Positions 1 to 8,207 of a DNA stretch of 64,000 bases are shown piece by piece. The position numbers and the translations under genes are program-made. The stretch spans positions 1 to 64,000 of the forward strand of contig JBJKSH010000164.1 of the NCBI GenBank assembly GCA_046704255.1. The letters are read 5' to 3'. The DNA is from FEN-1297 sp046704255 (GTDB taxonomy: Bacteria > Bacteroidota > Ignavibacteria > Ignavibacteriales > Ignavibacteriaceae). Each line of letters opens with the position of its first letter. Position 1 is the first letter of the stretch. The notes beneath the pieces are model-generated. The model was not told where the DNA came from. It saw only the letters and a program-made list of their open reading frames with translations, and did no database searches.

Positions 1-302
1 TAACAAGTAAAAGATTAGGTGCAACTACCGTGGTGAATAAAGACGGTATTCTTACCGGGGTAATAACCGACGGCGATCTTAGACGTCTTCTGGAAAAAAC
101 ACTTGACATAAAAGACCTTACGGCAAAAGATATTATGACCAGTCATCCGAAAGTAATGCAGGAAAATTATCTCGCATCTTTTGCACTTCAGCAGATGGAG
201 AACTATAAAATAACCGCAATGATAATTACCGGTGATGATAATAAACCTATAGGTATCGTTCATCTGCATGATTTGATTAACCTGGGCCTGCGCCAAAGAT
301 GA
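1..302 (+). CDS. kdsD: Arabinose-5-phosphate isomerase, C-terminal CBS part (5'-truncated by window edge)
   Basis: This is the 3' end of a KdsD/KpsF-type D-arabinose-5-phosphate isomerase, which converts ribulose-5-phosphate to arabinose-5-phosphate for KDO, the inner-core sugar of LPS. The frame is open from base 3, so the gene begins upstream of the window; an internal GTG at 30 is not its start. The visible 99 residues are the C-terminal CBS pair, with the family-typical GVITDGDLRR stretch, an IMTSHP linker and a closing IGIVHLHDLI motif. The catalytic SIS domain is outside the window. Its TGA overlaps the ATG of lptC, so the two are translationally coupled and share the LPS theme of the operon. 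A different CBS-ending SIS protein is possible, but the C-terminal motifs and neighbours favour KdsD. Confidence 0.88.
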   Translation, partial: TSKRLGATTVVNKDGILTGVITDGDLRRLLEKTLDIKDLTAKDIMTSHPKVMQENYLASFALQQMENYKITAMIITGDDNKPIGIVHLHDLINLGLRQR

Positions 303-874
303 AGTATGTAACGGTTTTGTTTATTATTCTTTTATTTGCAGGCTGCGGGGGACAAAAAGTAAAACCTACTGTTAATTCCTCCCTTCAGGTTTCCAAATTA
401 CCTGAGTACGAAGGCTGGGATGAAACAGTTTTTTTCAGCGACTCCGGAAAAACCCGGGCTGTTCTTTATTATGACCGTCTAAGAAAATACGACCAGCCCC
501 AGGAAACTCTGCTTGATACTATTAAGGTAAAATTTTTTAATGAACAGGGCAAGCAAACCTCAGTCCTTACAGCATTAAAGGGTAAAGTCAATGATATTAC
601 CGATGATTTGTATGCAATAGACAGTGTGGTTGCAGTTAACGACAGCGGAGTTACTTTAAGGACGCAAGAATTAATGTGGAGGAATAAAGATAAAAAAATA
701 ATTTCGGATAAGTTTGTTACCATAACTTCGCCTAAAGAAAAAATTCAAGGTTATGGTTTTGAATCGGACCAGGACTTAAATAATTATGTAATCTATAATA
801 TTACTTATGTTACCCGGCTGGACACAACCAAGCAGCGTAAATCTCTAAAAAGGAATACTGAAAAGAAAAAATAA
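299..874 (+). CDS. lptC: LPS export ABC transporter periplasmic protein LptC (lipoprotein form)
   Basis: A 191-residue LptC-family protein. LptC receives LPS from the inner-membrane LptBFG extractor and passes it to the periplasmic Lpt bridge. The N-terminus is a lipoprotein signal (short hydrophobic stretch, then FAGC with Cys16), whereas E. coli LptC keeps a transmembrane anchor. The remainder is a beta-rich jellyroll-like domain containing the family-like features 'LYYDRLRKYD' and 'LWRNKDKKIISDKFVTITS', followed by 'GYGFESDQDL'. It overlaps the kdsD stop by ATGA and is followed after four bases by the OstA-like gene, the usual lptC-lptA-lptB order. Identification rests on this order and the conserved C-terminal segment. 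Confidence 0.85.
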   Translation: MKYVTVLFIILLFAGCGGQKVKPTVNSSLQVSKLPEYEGWDETVFFSDSGKTRAVLYYDRLRKYDQPQETLLDTIKVKFFNEQGKQTSVLTALKGKVNDITDDLYAIDSVVAVNDSGVTLRTQELMWRNKDKKIISDKFVTITSPKEKIQGYGFESDQDLNNYVIYNITYVTRLDTTKQRKSLKRNTEKKK

Positions 875-878
875 ATAC

Positions 879-2510
879 ATGTTAACAATTACGATAAAAC
901 TTTCTCTGTGGCTCTCTGTGATACTCGGCGGAACTTCGTATTGCAAAAAAAGAATTACTCTGTGGGACATAGATAATCATAAAGATACACAGAGAACTTT
1001 AAAATATTATACGGAAAGAATATTATTATTTAATGTTCAAGTCTTTAACGCAATAAGTATTTTATTCATTTTTTTATTATTACTTTCTTCAAGTACATTT
1101 GCGCAGCAGGAATATATTACGGTTACCGGAAAAAGAGGAATCGGTAAAACCATTAACGGCGAAATGGTACGTGAATTTGTAGGCGATGTGGTGCTGACTC
1201 AAGGTAACATCAGGGTAACATGTGATACGGCAATCGAATATATTTCAAGGAATGATGCCGAGCTTATAGGTAATGTTATTGCTACTCAAGACACCTTAAC
1301 AATTACAACCCCCCATGCTTTTTATTACGGAAATGAAAAGAAAGCTTTGTCAAATTCGGGCGTAAAGCTGGATGATAAAAAAGTAATCCTTACGGCGGAT
1401 TCCGGTGTTTATTCCTTTGATCAGAAGAAAGCAATATTTAACAGCAAAGTTAAGTTGTTCGATACTGCTTCAACATTAACTTCCAACAAGCTTACTTATT
1501 TTAAAAATGAGGGAAAAGCCATTGCCGTAGGCAATGTTAAAATTGTTGAATCGCAAGATATAATTCGTGCTGATAGTCTTATTCATTTTAGAGAATCCAG
1601 AATTACCTACGCTTTTAAAAATGTAATTATAAGCGATACTTCAAAAAGCTCTTTTATTTACGGCGATCATTTGGAAGACTTCCCCGGGAAATATTATTCA
1701 TACATCGACGAAAACCCGTTGTACATTCAAATAGATACATCATATACAAATAAGATAGATACACTTGCCGGGGGCAAAATAGATACCTTAACAATTGCAA
1801 AGCTAGATACTCTTTTTATCCGCTCTAAAAAAATGGAAGCTTACAGAGATACAATAAACATCTTTAAAGCGGAAGATTCTGTTGAAATTGTCAGAGGTGA
1901 ATTTGCTTCGAGAAATGATTTTACCGTATTTTACAGAAGCAGTGGAAAAATAGTAACTAATCAACTAAATAAAGAATCGGCGCAACCGATCATCTGGTAT
2001 GAAAATTCGCAGTTAACCGGCGATTCGGTTGTTATTACTTTAAAGAAAAACAAAATTAAAGAACTCGAAGTTGATAATAATGCTTTTCTTCTTTCACAAA
2101 ACGAAATGTATAAAAAACGATTCGACCAGCTTTCCGGCAGCAAGATAAAAATATTTTTTAACGACAACGGAATTTATGTAACCGAAGGTTACGGAGGTGT
2201 TCACAGTATTTATTATCTTTACGAAGAAAATTCACCGAACGGTTTGACAAAATCTTCTTCGGAATCAGCAAAAATATTATTTAAGAATAAAAAGGTAAGC
2301 ACCGTAAAACTATACGGTACGCCTGTTAGCGAATATTACCCGGAAAGAAAAGTTAAGGGAGATGAATTGGCTTTTACTTTACCGGGATATATTTTATATA
2401 AGAACCGACCGGATAAAGAAAAAATTATTTCCAACTATCCGGATAGAAAAAATATTTTTAAATTTTCTAAATTTAGTTCGAATAACTTAAAACTTATCGG
2501 CAACAAATAA
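879..2510 (+). CDS. OstA-like (LptA/LptD-N family) periplasmic LPS transport protein
   Basis: A 543-residue OstA-like protein, the large LptA-type beta-jellyroll of FCB bacteria, expected to carry LPS across the periplasm. Repeated beta-strand units ('GNVIATQDTLTITTPHAFYYG', 'GVKLDDKKVILTADSGVYSF', 'GNVKIVESQDIIRADSL') run through the first 300 residues, and the C-terminal half is a less conserved beta-rich extension. An apparent secretion signal (ISILFIFLLLLSSSTFAQQ) lies about 60 residues inside the frame. The segment before it is encoded by a degenerate repeat (901-997). No ATG, GTG or TTG lies in frame between the GTG at 918 and the signal, so the true N-terminus is uncertain. ATG 879 is kept because it follows the lptC stop by four bases. 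lptB follows. Confidence 0.8.
   Translation: MLTITIKLSLWLSVILGGTSYCKKRITLWDIDNHKDTQRTLKYYTERILLFNVQVFNAISILFIFLLLLSSSTFAQQEYITVTGKRGIGKTINGEMVREFVGDVVLTQGNIRVTCDTAIEYISRNDAELIGNVIATQDTLTITTPHAFYYGNEKKALSNSGVKLDDKKVILTADSGVYSFDQKKAIFNSKVKLFDTASTLTSNKLTYFKNEGKAIAVGNVKIVESQDIIRADSLIHFRESRITYAFKNVIISDTSKSSFIYGDHLEDFPGKYYSYIDENPLYIQIDTSYTNKIDTLAGGKIDTLTIAKLDTLFIRSKKMEAYRDTINIFKAEDSVEIVRGEFASRNDFTVFYRSSGKIVTNQLNKESAQPIIWYENSQLTGDSVVITLKKNKIKELEVDNNAFLLSQNEMYKKRFDQLSGSKIKIFFNDNGIYVTEGYGGVHSIYYLYEENSPNGLTKSSSESAKILFKNKKVSTVKLYGTPVSEYYPERKVKGDELAFTLPGYILYKNRPDKEKIISNYPDRKNIFKFSKFSSNNLKLIGNK
901..997. repeat. Degenerate direct/inverted repeat (CTCTGTG words) inside the 5' end of the OstA-like gene
   Basis: The words CTCTGTG at 904-910, 914-920 and 958-964 are direct copies. 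CACAGAGAA at 988-996 is the exact inverse complement of TTCTCTGTG at 902-910, so the segment can fold back on itself. This looks like a decayed intergenic palindromic element. Here it is read in frame and encodes a low-plausibility N-terminal extension ahead of the signal peptide. Confidence 0.5.
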
Positions 2511-2519
2511 TTTATTAGA

Positions 2520-3254
2520 ATGACAACAACTTTAAGAAGTGAAAATCTTGTAAAAATCTATAAGAAAAGGGTTGTAGTTAATCAGGCATCTATAAAAGTT
2601 TCCAGAGGAGAAATTGTTGGGCTGCTCGGACCCAACGGTGCCGGCAAAACTACAACATTTTACATGATAGTCGGTATGATAAAACCTGAAAAAGGTAAAG
2701 TTTTTTTAGATGATACAGAAATTACACATGTTCCAATGTACAAAAGAGCAAGAATGGGAATAGGGTATCTGCCCCAGGAAGCTTCCGTATTTAGAAGATT
2801 ATCCGTTGAGGATAATTTAATGGCAGTTCTTGAAATGACAAACCATGATGCAAAAGCTAGAAAGGAAAAATGCGAATCTCTTCTTGAAGATTTAGGTATT
2901 GCAAGTATAAAGAAAAGCAGGGGGTATCAATTAAGCGGCGGTGAAAGAAGACGAACTGAAATTGCACGCGCACTTGCAACAGATCCCGGCTTTATTCTGC
3001 TTGATGAACCGTTTGCAGGTGTTGACCCGATTGCGGTAGAGGATATTATGGATATTGTTGCCAATCTTAAAAACCGGGGAATTGGAGTTTTAATTACGGA
3101 TCATAATGTACATGAAACTTTAAGCATTGTTGATAACGCATATATCCTTATTAACGGTACTATATTCAAGCAAGGCAAAGCAAAAGAACTTGCGGAAGAT
3201 GCCGAAGTAAGAAAATTGTACCTCGGCGAAAAGTTTAAGCTTGACAGGTATTAA
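2520..3254 (+). CDS. lptB: LPS export ABC transporter ATP-binding protein LptB
   Basis: A 244-residue ABC ATPase that powers LPS extraction from the inner membrane with LptF and LptG, which are not in this window. All motifs are intact: Walker A GPNGAGKT (about 37-44), Q-loop Gln86, signature LSGGE (138-142), Walker B FILLDEP (158-164) and an H-loop in 'LITDHNVHE'. LptB-typical phrases such as 'GIGYLPQEASVFRRLSVEDN' and 'LLDEPFAGVDP' make the subfamily assignment firm. It starts nine bases after the OstA-like stop, completing the kdsD-lptC-ostA-lptB envelope operon. Confidence 0.95.
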   Translation: MTTTLRSENLVKIYKKRVVVNQASIKVSRGEIVGLLGPNGAGKTTTFYMIVGMIKPEKGKVFLDDTEITHVPMYKRARMGIGYLPQEASVFRRLSVEDNLMAVLEMTNHDAKARKEKCESLLEDLGIASIKKSRGYQLSGGERRRTEIARALATDPGFILLDEPFAGVDPIAVEDIMDIVANLKNRGIGVLITDHNVHETLSIVDNAYILINGTIFKQGKAKELAEDAEVRKLYLGEKFKLDRY

Positions 3255-3280
3255 TACTTTAAGATATAAATATCGGATAA

Positions 3281-4078
3281 ATGCCGTATAAAAATTTTAA
3301 TATAAAAAATGAATCTAAAGAACTTGTAAGAATAATTAAACGCCTGGATAAACAGGTTGTTATCGTATTAATTTCCGTTGCTGTTCTTCAAACAATATCA
3401 TTCTATTTTACATCAAGAATGTTTTTTAAACAAAACTTTTTTGATAATCTCAGTTCAAATCAAAATGCACTTTTATCTGAATTCGCATACTGGTATATAG
3501 GTGATTTCTTTACTTTGTTTGTATTGCCGGTATTAATAATTAAATCTTTGTTAAAAGGAAAAATAAGGGATTACGGAATTAAGCCCGGCGATTATAAAAC
3601 GGGAATAAAACTGTCCCTACTATTTATTTTAATAATGATTCCGGTAATATGGTTTATTTCTGCAGAACCGGCATTCGGCGTAACTTATCCGCTGCTTATA
3701 ACCGCAAGAGATTCATGGAAAATATTTTTTATATATGAAACCGGATTAGTTTTTTATCTATTCGCGTGGGAATTTATCTGGCGCGGGTTTATGCTTTTCG
3801 GTTTAAAAGAAAAATTCGGATATTATGCCGTTATCTTACAGATGATTCCGTTTTTAATTCTGCATAACGGCAAACCGCCGGTAGAAACTTTCAGTGCCAT
3901 AATCGGTGGGCTTGCTCTTGGAATTCTAGCTTATAGAACGGAATCAATTTACTATTGCGTTATTACTCATGCAGGTATTATGTTTACAATAGATTTATTT
4001 ACAACTCTTCGTTACCGTACGGGTGAATTCGGTACAGGCTTAAATTCTTTGGTACATGTTTTTAAATTTATAATCTGA
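3281..4078 (+). CDS. CPBP-family intramembrane metalloprotease-like membrane protein
   Basis: A 265-residue polytopic membrane protein with about six to seven hydrophobic segments. The C-terminal half has the three-part CPBP/Abi signature: 'WEFIWRG' (the family EExxxR motif with only the second acidic residue kept), 'FLILHN' (FxxxH) and 'VITHAG' (the final His). The family includes CAAX-prenyl-protease-like and bacteriocin-immunity proteins; most bacterial members have unknown substrates. Loss of the first Glu of motif 1 leaves activity uncertain. It sits 26 bases after lptB and 10 bases before pdxJ, so it is co-transcribed, but no functional link to either is evident. Confidence 0.72.
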   Translation: MPYKNFNIKNESKELVRIIKRLDKQVVIVLISVAVLQTISFYFTSRMFFKQNFFDNLSSNQNALLSEFAYWYIGDFFTLFVLPVLIIKSLLKGKIRDYGIKPGDYKTGIKLSLLFILIMIPVIWFISAEPAFGVTYPLLITARDSWKIFFIYETGLVFYLFAWEFIWRGFMLFGLKEKFGYYAVILQMIPFLILHNGKPPVETFSAIIGGLALGILAYRTESIYYCVITHAGIMFTIDLFTTLRYRTGEFGTGLNSLVHVFKFII

Positions 4079-4088
4079 GGTTTTAAAA

Positions 4089-4805
4089 ATGAGATTTTCG
4101 TTAAACATTGATCATATCGCAACAATAAGAAATGCAAGGGGTGAAGATCAGCCGGACCCCGTAACTGCTGCATTACTTGCAGAACAGGCGGGTGTGGATG
4201 GAATTGTTTGTCATTTAAGGGAAGATAGAAGACATATCGGTGAAAGAGACGTAAGGCTTTTAAGAGAGCTTATAACAACAAAACTTGATCTTGAAATGGC
4301 TGCAACGGAGGAGATAATAAAAATTGCATGCGACGTAGGCCCCGAACTTGCTACAATTGTTCCTGAAAGACGGCAGGAACTTACTACCGAAAGCGGCATA
4401 AATGTAATCGATAATGTAACAAAATTAAAAGATGCTATTAAAGATTTACACAATTCTGAAATTTTAGTATCCCTTTTTATTGAGCCTAATATTGATCAGA
4501 TTGATGCGGCGGCAGATATAAATTCGGATTTTATTGAAATTCATACGGGGCCGTTTGCTAATGCAATTACGGAGGAGGAACAATTTGATGAACTGGAAAA
4601 AATAAGAGCAGCGGTTAAGCATGCGAAAAAGCTGGGTATGGGTGTTAATGCCGGGCACGGTCTTGATTACCAGAACATTAAAATATTCAGGGAAGTTCCG
4701 GATATCGATGAAGTGAGTATCGGCCATTCGATTATTGCAAGAGCTGTATTTGTGGGTCTTAAGGAAGCAATACAGGAAATGATGAGACTGATAAATAATA
4801 TATAA
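4089..4805 (+). CDS. pdxJ: Pyridoxine 5'-phosphate synthase PdxJ
   Basis: A 238-residue TIM-barrel enzyme that condenses 1-deoxy-D-xylulose-5-phosphate with 3-amino-2-oxopropyl phosphate to form pyridoxine 5'-phosphate, the last ring-forming step of DXP-dependent vitamin B6 synthesis. It shows the highly conserved N-terminus 'SLNIDHIATIRNARG', 'PDPVTAALLAEQAGVDGI', the 'HLREDRRHI' phosphate-site loop, 'EIHTGPFA' and the C-terminal 'NAGHGLDYQNI' and 'SIGHSIIARAVFVGL'. Length matches the family. It is the last gene of the envelope operon and is followed by a hairpin terminator. Confidence 0.96.
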   Translation: MRFSLNIDHIATIRNARGEDQPDPVTAALLAEQAGVDGIVCHLREDRRHIGERDVRLLRELITTKLDLEMAATEEIIKIACDVGPELATIVPERRQELTTESGINVIDNVTKLKDAIKDLHNSEILVSLFIEPNIDQIDAAADINSDFIEIHTGPFANAITEEEQFDELEKIRAAVKHAKKLGMGVNAGHGLDYQNIKIFREVPDIDEVSIGHSIIARAVFVGLKEAIQEMMRLINNI

Positions 4806-4861
4806 AAAAGGTACACATATAATTAGCTTTGATAGGTGATATAATTAAATCAAAAATTATT

Positions 4862-4901
4862 AAAAGGCGTACCTGTATTCAAAAAAGCTGAATCGCCTTT
4901 T
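4862..4901 (+). terminator. Rho-independent-like terminator after pdxJ
   Basis: The arms AAAAGGCG (4862-4869) and CGCCTTTT (4894-4901) pair perfectly. A small inner ATTC/GAAT stem lies in the loop, and the 3' arm itself supplies the T-run. It lies about 57 bases after pdxJ and probably ends the kdsD-pdxJ transcript. The loop is long, which lowers confidence. Confidence 0.5.
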
Positions 4902-4913
4902 TACGGTTTAAAA

Positions 4914-5151
4914 ATGAAGCAGCCCGGAAGAAAAGGATTTTATTTATTATATTATTTCGGTTACCTGCCTTATTGTCCTTTGTCCCCTCATTCATTTGGG
5001 TTTCTTTATTCTTAGTATTTATTTTTCTTATTGCCATCAATATGCAGCTACGGGCTTAATATCTGCTAAAGGAATCACCGAAGTTAAAGAATCGGAAGAC
5101 AGCGGGTTTGCAGATAATTTTTTAACCGGAACTTTTCTTTCGGCACTTTAG
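4914..5151 (+). pseudogene. Decayed gene remnant resembling phosphatidylglycerophosphatase A
   Basis: Two reading frames here give protein-like text separated by a frameshift and stops. Frame one (ATG 4914, TAG 5013) contains FGYLPYCPLSPHSFG, similar to the PgpA N-terminal G-Y-x-P-x-A-P-G-T-x-G-S loop. The frame shifted by one base (about 5002-5151) contains ISAKGITEVKESEDSGFADN followed by FLTGTFLSAL and a stop, similar to the PgpA segment ending K-D-P-G-x-x-x-I-D-E-x-x-G. The catalytic Asp/Glu pair appears altered, and the C-terminal half of a normal PgpA (about 160 residues) is missing. The resemblance is judged by eye only; a random AT-rich spacer is the alternative. Confidence 0.33.
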
Positions 5152-5229
5152 ACAATTATTATTACGACGATTATAAAAAATATAGGTTAAAGCTAATAAC
5201 GGTTTTTATCATTTCCATAAACATTACTT

Positions 5230-6009
5230 ATGAACCTTAAACAAAAACTAGACTATCATTACAAGGCATTCGACAAGACAAAAATATCTCCGGATCCGCT
5301 TCAGTTTCTTCATCTCTTTAATGATGAAAAGGATATTGAAACAATCGGTTTTATTTCTTCGATATTTGCATACGGGAATGTTAAGCAAATAATTAATACA
5401 CTTGATAAAATTTTAGTAATCACAAATAATCACCCTTATGAATTTGTTATAAACTATAACAAAAGGAATTATTCAAATAGACTTAAAGATCTTAAACACA
5501 GGTTTTACACGGGGAAGGATATAGCAATTTTATTTTCCGCTCTGAATAAAGCTTATACCGAATACGGGATGTTAAAATATCTTTTTTTATCATTTTATAA
5601 TTCAAATGAAGAAAATTTAAAAAATCCCGTTACTTCGTTTTCAAATTATTTCTTGAAAACTGCGGACAAAATGGAAAATCAAAGGGTTACTTTAGGAATT
5701 AAATTCATGTTCCCGTTACCATATCTTGGCAGTGCATGCAAAAGGATGAATTTATTCTTACGCTGGATGATAAGAAAGGACGAACTTGATTTCGGCTTAT
5801 GGAATGAAATTCCTCCGGACAAACTTATTATTCCGGTAGACACACATATAGCAAGAATCTCAATAGAATTAGGCTTAACAAAGATGAAAAACGTAAGCTG
5901 GAAAATGGCTGAAGAAATAACTCAAAATTTAAAAAAGTATGACGCTAATGATCCTGTAAAATATGATTTTGCTATTTGCCATATAGGCATGAGAAAACTA
6001 ATCTTTTAA
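5230..6009 (+). CDS. TIGR02757/DUF2400 family protein of unknown function
   Basis: A 259-residue member of the TIGR02757 (DUF2400) family, common in Bacteroidota and relatives. Recognisable segments are the N-terminal 'LDYHYKAFD', 'DPLQFLH...DIETIGFISSIFAYGNVKQI', the central 'FYTGKDIAILFSALNKAY', 'PLPYLGSACKRMNLFLRWMIR' and the C-terminal 'PVDTHIARISIELGLT' leading to 'YDFAICHIGM'. The last two resemble the helix-hairpin-helix and conserved Asp region of HhH DNA glycosylases, but no catalytic activity has been established for the family, to my knowledge. It stands alone between the pgpA-like remnant and the OPT gene, each with more than 150 bases of spacing or decayed sequence. Confidence 0.85.
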   Translation: MNLKQKLDYHYKAFDKTKISPDPLQFLHLFNDEKDIETIGFISSIFAYGNVKQIINTLDKILVITNNHPYEFVINYNKRNYSNRLKDLKHRFYTGKDIAILFSALNKAYTEYGMLKYLFLSFYNSNEENLKNPVTSFSNYFLKTADKMENQRVTLGIKFMFPLPYLGSACKRMNLFLRWMIRKDELDFGLWNEIPPDKLIIPVDTHIARISIELGLTKMKNVSWKMAEEITQNLKKYDANDPVKYDFAICHIGMRKLIF

Positions 6010-6163
6010 TATTTAGTTGCAATTATAGAGCAAATTATTTACCGGATTATAAGTAATCACATTAATTTGGATTTTTTAATGCTAATTTATTCTCATATTA
6101 ATTCGAAATTTTATAATTTGTACGTTAATAATTTCAATTCCATTAAGAAAAGGAAACACAATT

Positions 6164-8149
6164 ATGGCCGAATTAGCAACCAATTCCGTTGAAGTAAAAA
6201 CTAAAATTTCGCACAATCCATTTATTCCGGCTTCAACGAGTTTGCCTGAAATAACCGTAAAAGCCTTTATACTGGGTGTTATACTTGCTGTTGTTCTTGC
6301 AGGTGCAAATGCTTATTTAGGACTTTTTGCGGGAATGACTGTTTCAGCGTCTATTCCTGCTGCAGTTATTTCGATGGGCGTTCTAAAAATTTTTAAGAAC
6401 TCTAATATTCTTGAAAATAATATTGTTCAAACCTGTGCATCGGCAGGAGAGTCATTAGCCGCGGGAGTTATTTTTACACTGCCTGCTATGGTTATGCTGG
6501 GAGTTTGGGCGCACTTTAATTTTCTGGATACAATGTTAATTGCAGGTTTTGGAGGAATACTTGGAGTTCTGTTTACAGTACCTTTAAGGCGTGCTTTAAT
6601 AGTAGAAGAACCTCTTCAGTTCCCGGAAGGCATGGCTTGTGCAGAAGTTTTGAAAACCGGAGAGAAAGGCGGAGAAGGTGTAAAGTATGTTGTATGGTCT
6701 GCATTATTTGCTGCAATTTTTAAATTCAGCCAAACTGGTTTAAGATTAATATCGGAAACAGCCGAAGGGGCACAATATTTATTCGGTAAAAAGGTTATTG
6801 CATATTTTGGCTCCAACCTTTCCCCTGCCCTAATTGGAGTTGGCTATATTGTAGGTTTGAATATCGCCATACTTGTTTTTCTTGGAGGTGTTATAAACTG
6901 GCTGGTTGCAATTCCTATTTTGATGCTGATACACGGTAGTGCTCCTGCAGGTGTTAGTGCCACTGCCTATGCAAATCAGCTTTGGTCTGATCAAACACGT
7001 TACCTTGGTGTGGGGGCTATGGTTGTTGGCGGACTTTGGGCATTAGTAAGAATGAGGGGCAGTGTAATAACAGGTATTAAATCCGGACTTGCTGCTTATA
7101 AAGGTTTAAAACATGAAAGTTTAAATAATCGGCTTGAACATGATATGTCCATGCAATGGGTTCTGGTTATTATAATATTATCGATTATTCCTCTTTACTT
7201 TCTATATCATTTTCTGGTGGGCTCTTTTGGCATGAGTATTACTATGGCAATAATAATGGTAATTACCGGATTTTTGTTTTCGGCCGTATCCGGTTATATG
7301 ACCGGCCTTGTAGGTTCATCAAACAATCCGGTTTCGGGAGTAACAATTGCAACAATACTATTTGCATCTTTATTAATTTTATTCCTTTTCGGAAATACGC
7401 ATTCGGCTTCCGCTGCTGCAGCAATAATGATTGGAGCTGTTGTTGCGTGTGCTGCCGCAATAGCCGGAGATAATCTTCATGATCTTAAAACCGGTTATAT
7501 TGTAGGCGCAACACCGTGGAAGCAGCAGTTTATGCTTATAGTAGGAACAGTGGTTTCTGCAATAGTTATGGCGCCCGTTCTTAATTTACTTTTAGAAGCT
7601 TACGGGATAGGTCCTGTTTCGGCTGCGCATCCTCAATCTCTTACTGCCCCGCAGGCTACTCTTATGGCGTCGGTTGCAAAAGGTGTTTTTCAAGGCGGGC
7701 TGCCTTGGACTATGGTTATAATCGGAATGGTTGTTGCAGTGGTTATTATTGCATTCGACGTCTGGCTGGAAAAAAGAGGTTCAAGTTTTAGAGCACCTAT
7801 TTTAGCTGTTGCGGTAGGTATTTATCTTCCACTCGAATTAAGTGTTCCTATATTTTTAGGCGGAATAATTTCAGCTTTAATAAAGAAGGCTTTGAAATCA
7901 AGGAAATTAGATAAGGATGCAGAGGAAACAAAAGAAATTGAACAACGAGGTATGTTAATTTCTTCCGGTTTAATTACCGGTGAAGCATTGGTTGGTATCT
8001 TGATGGCAATTCCGATTGTAATTTCCGGCAGGTCGGATGTAGTTGCATTTTTCGGCGTGCATGATTATGTATGGCCCGGAATTATTATAATCTTAGCATT
8101 GATGTACGCAGTTTATAAATTCAGTATTCCTAAAAAAATTCTTAAATAG
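6164..8149 (+). CDS. OPT-family (oligopeptide/metal-chelate) membrane transporter
   Basis: A 661-residue integral membrane protein with roughly fifteen hydrophobic helices. It belongs to the oligopeptide transporter (OPT) superfamily, bacterial branch, which is thought to take up oligopeptides or metal chelates with a cation gradient. Family landmarks include 'SLPEITVKAFILGVILAVVL' followed by 'ANAYLGLFAGMTVSASIPAAV' near the N-terminus, 'NNIVQTCASAGESLAAGVIFT', 'FPEGMACAEVL' and 'GLVGSSNNPVSGVTIAT' in the middle. A clear AAGAAAAGGAAA ribosome-binding region precedes ATG 6164. The gene is monocistronic by layout and convergent with nadE. The substrate cannot be told from sequence. Confidence 0.92.
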   Translation: MAELATNSVEVKTKISHNPFIPASTSLPEITVKAFILGVILAVVLAGANAYLGLFAGMTVSASIPAAVISMGVLKIFKNSNILENNIVQTCASAGESLAAGVIFTLPAMVMLGVWAHFNFLDTMLIAGFGGILGVLFTVPLRRALIVEEPLQFPEGMACAEVLKTGEKGGEGVKYVVWSALFAAIFKFSQTGLRLISETAEGAQYLFGKKVIAYFGSNLSPALIGVGYIVGLNIAILVFLGGVINWLVAIPILMLIHGSAPAGVSATAYANQLWSDQTRYLGVGAMVVGGLWALVRMRGSVITGIKSGLAAYKGLKHESLNNRLEHDMSMQWVLVIIILSIIPLYFLYHFLVGSFGMSITMAIIMVITGFLFSAVSGYMTGLVGSSNNPVSGVTIATILFASLLILFLFGNTHSASAAAAIMIGAVVACAAAIAGDNLHDLKTGYIVGATPWKQQFMLIVGTVVSAIVMAPVLNLLLEAYGIGPVSAAHPQSLTAPQATLMASVAKGVFQGGLPWTMVIIGMVVAVVIIAFDVWLEKRGSSFRAPILAVAVGIYLPLELSVPIFLGGIISALIKKALKSRKLDKDAEETKEIEQRGMLISSGLITGEALVGILMAIPIVISGRSDVVAFFGVHDYVWPGIIIILALMYAVYKFSIPKKILK

Positions 8150-8157
8150 TTAAAATT

Positions 8158-8207
8158 AATAGTGAATAGTTAATAAATGTACCTGGCATAATTAACTATT
8201 CACTAAT
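8158..8207. terminator. Long inverted repeat between convergent OPT and nadE genes (bidirectional terminator candidate)
   Basis: Arms of 17 bases (8158-8174 and 8191-8207) pair with one mismatch around a 16-base loop. The right arm contains the last codons and the stop of nadE, so the left arm is an inverted copy of the end of that gene. The stem is AT-rich and lacks a strong T-run. It could serve as a shared terminator for the two converging transcripts, or simply be a decayed repeat. Confidence 0.45.

Noticed and set aside
15..296. A minus-strand gene opposite kdsD
   Set aside because: The plus strand has a recognisable CBS domain in frame; the opposite translation has no similarity to known proteins.
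4806..5229. A tRNA or small RNA gene in the spacer after pdxJ
   Set aside because: No cloverleaf or conserved TTC-loop sequence was found; protein-like fragments explain the region better.
7156..7473. A small coding region on the plus strand inside the OPT gene
   Set aside because: It is a shifted-frame shadow of a long, clearly conserved membrane-protein gene, with unnatural Asn/Cys composition.
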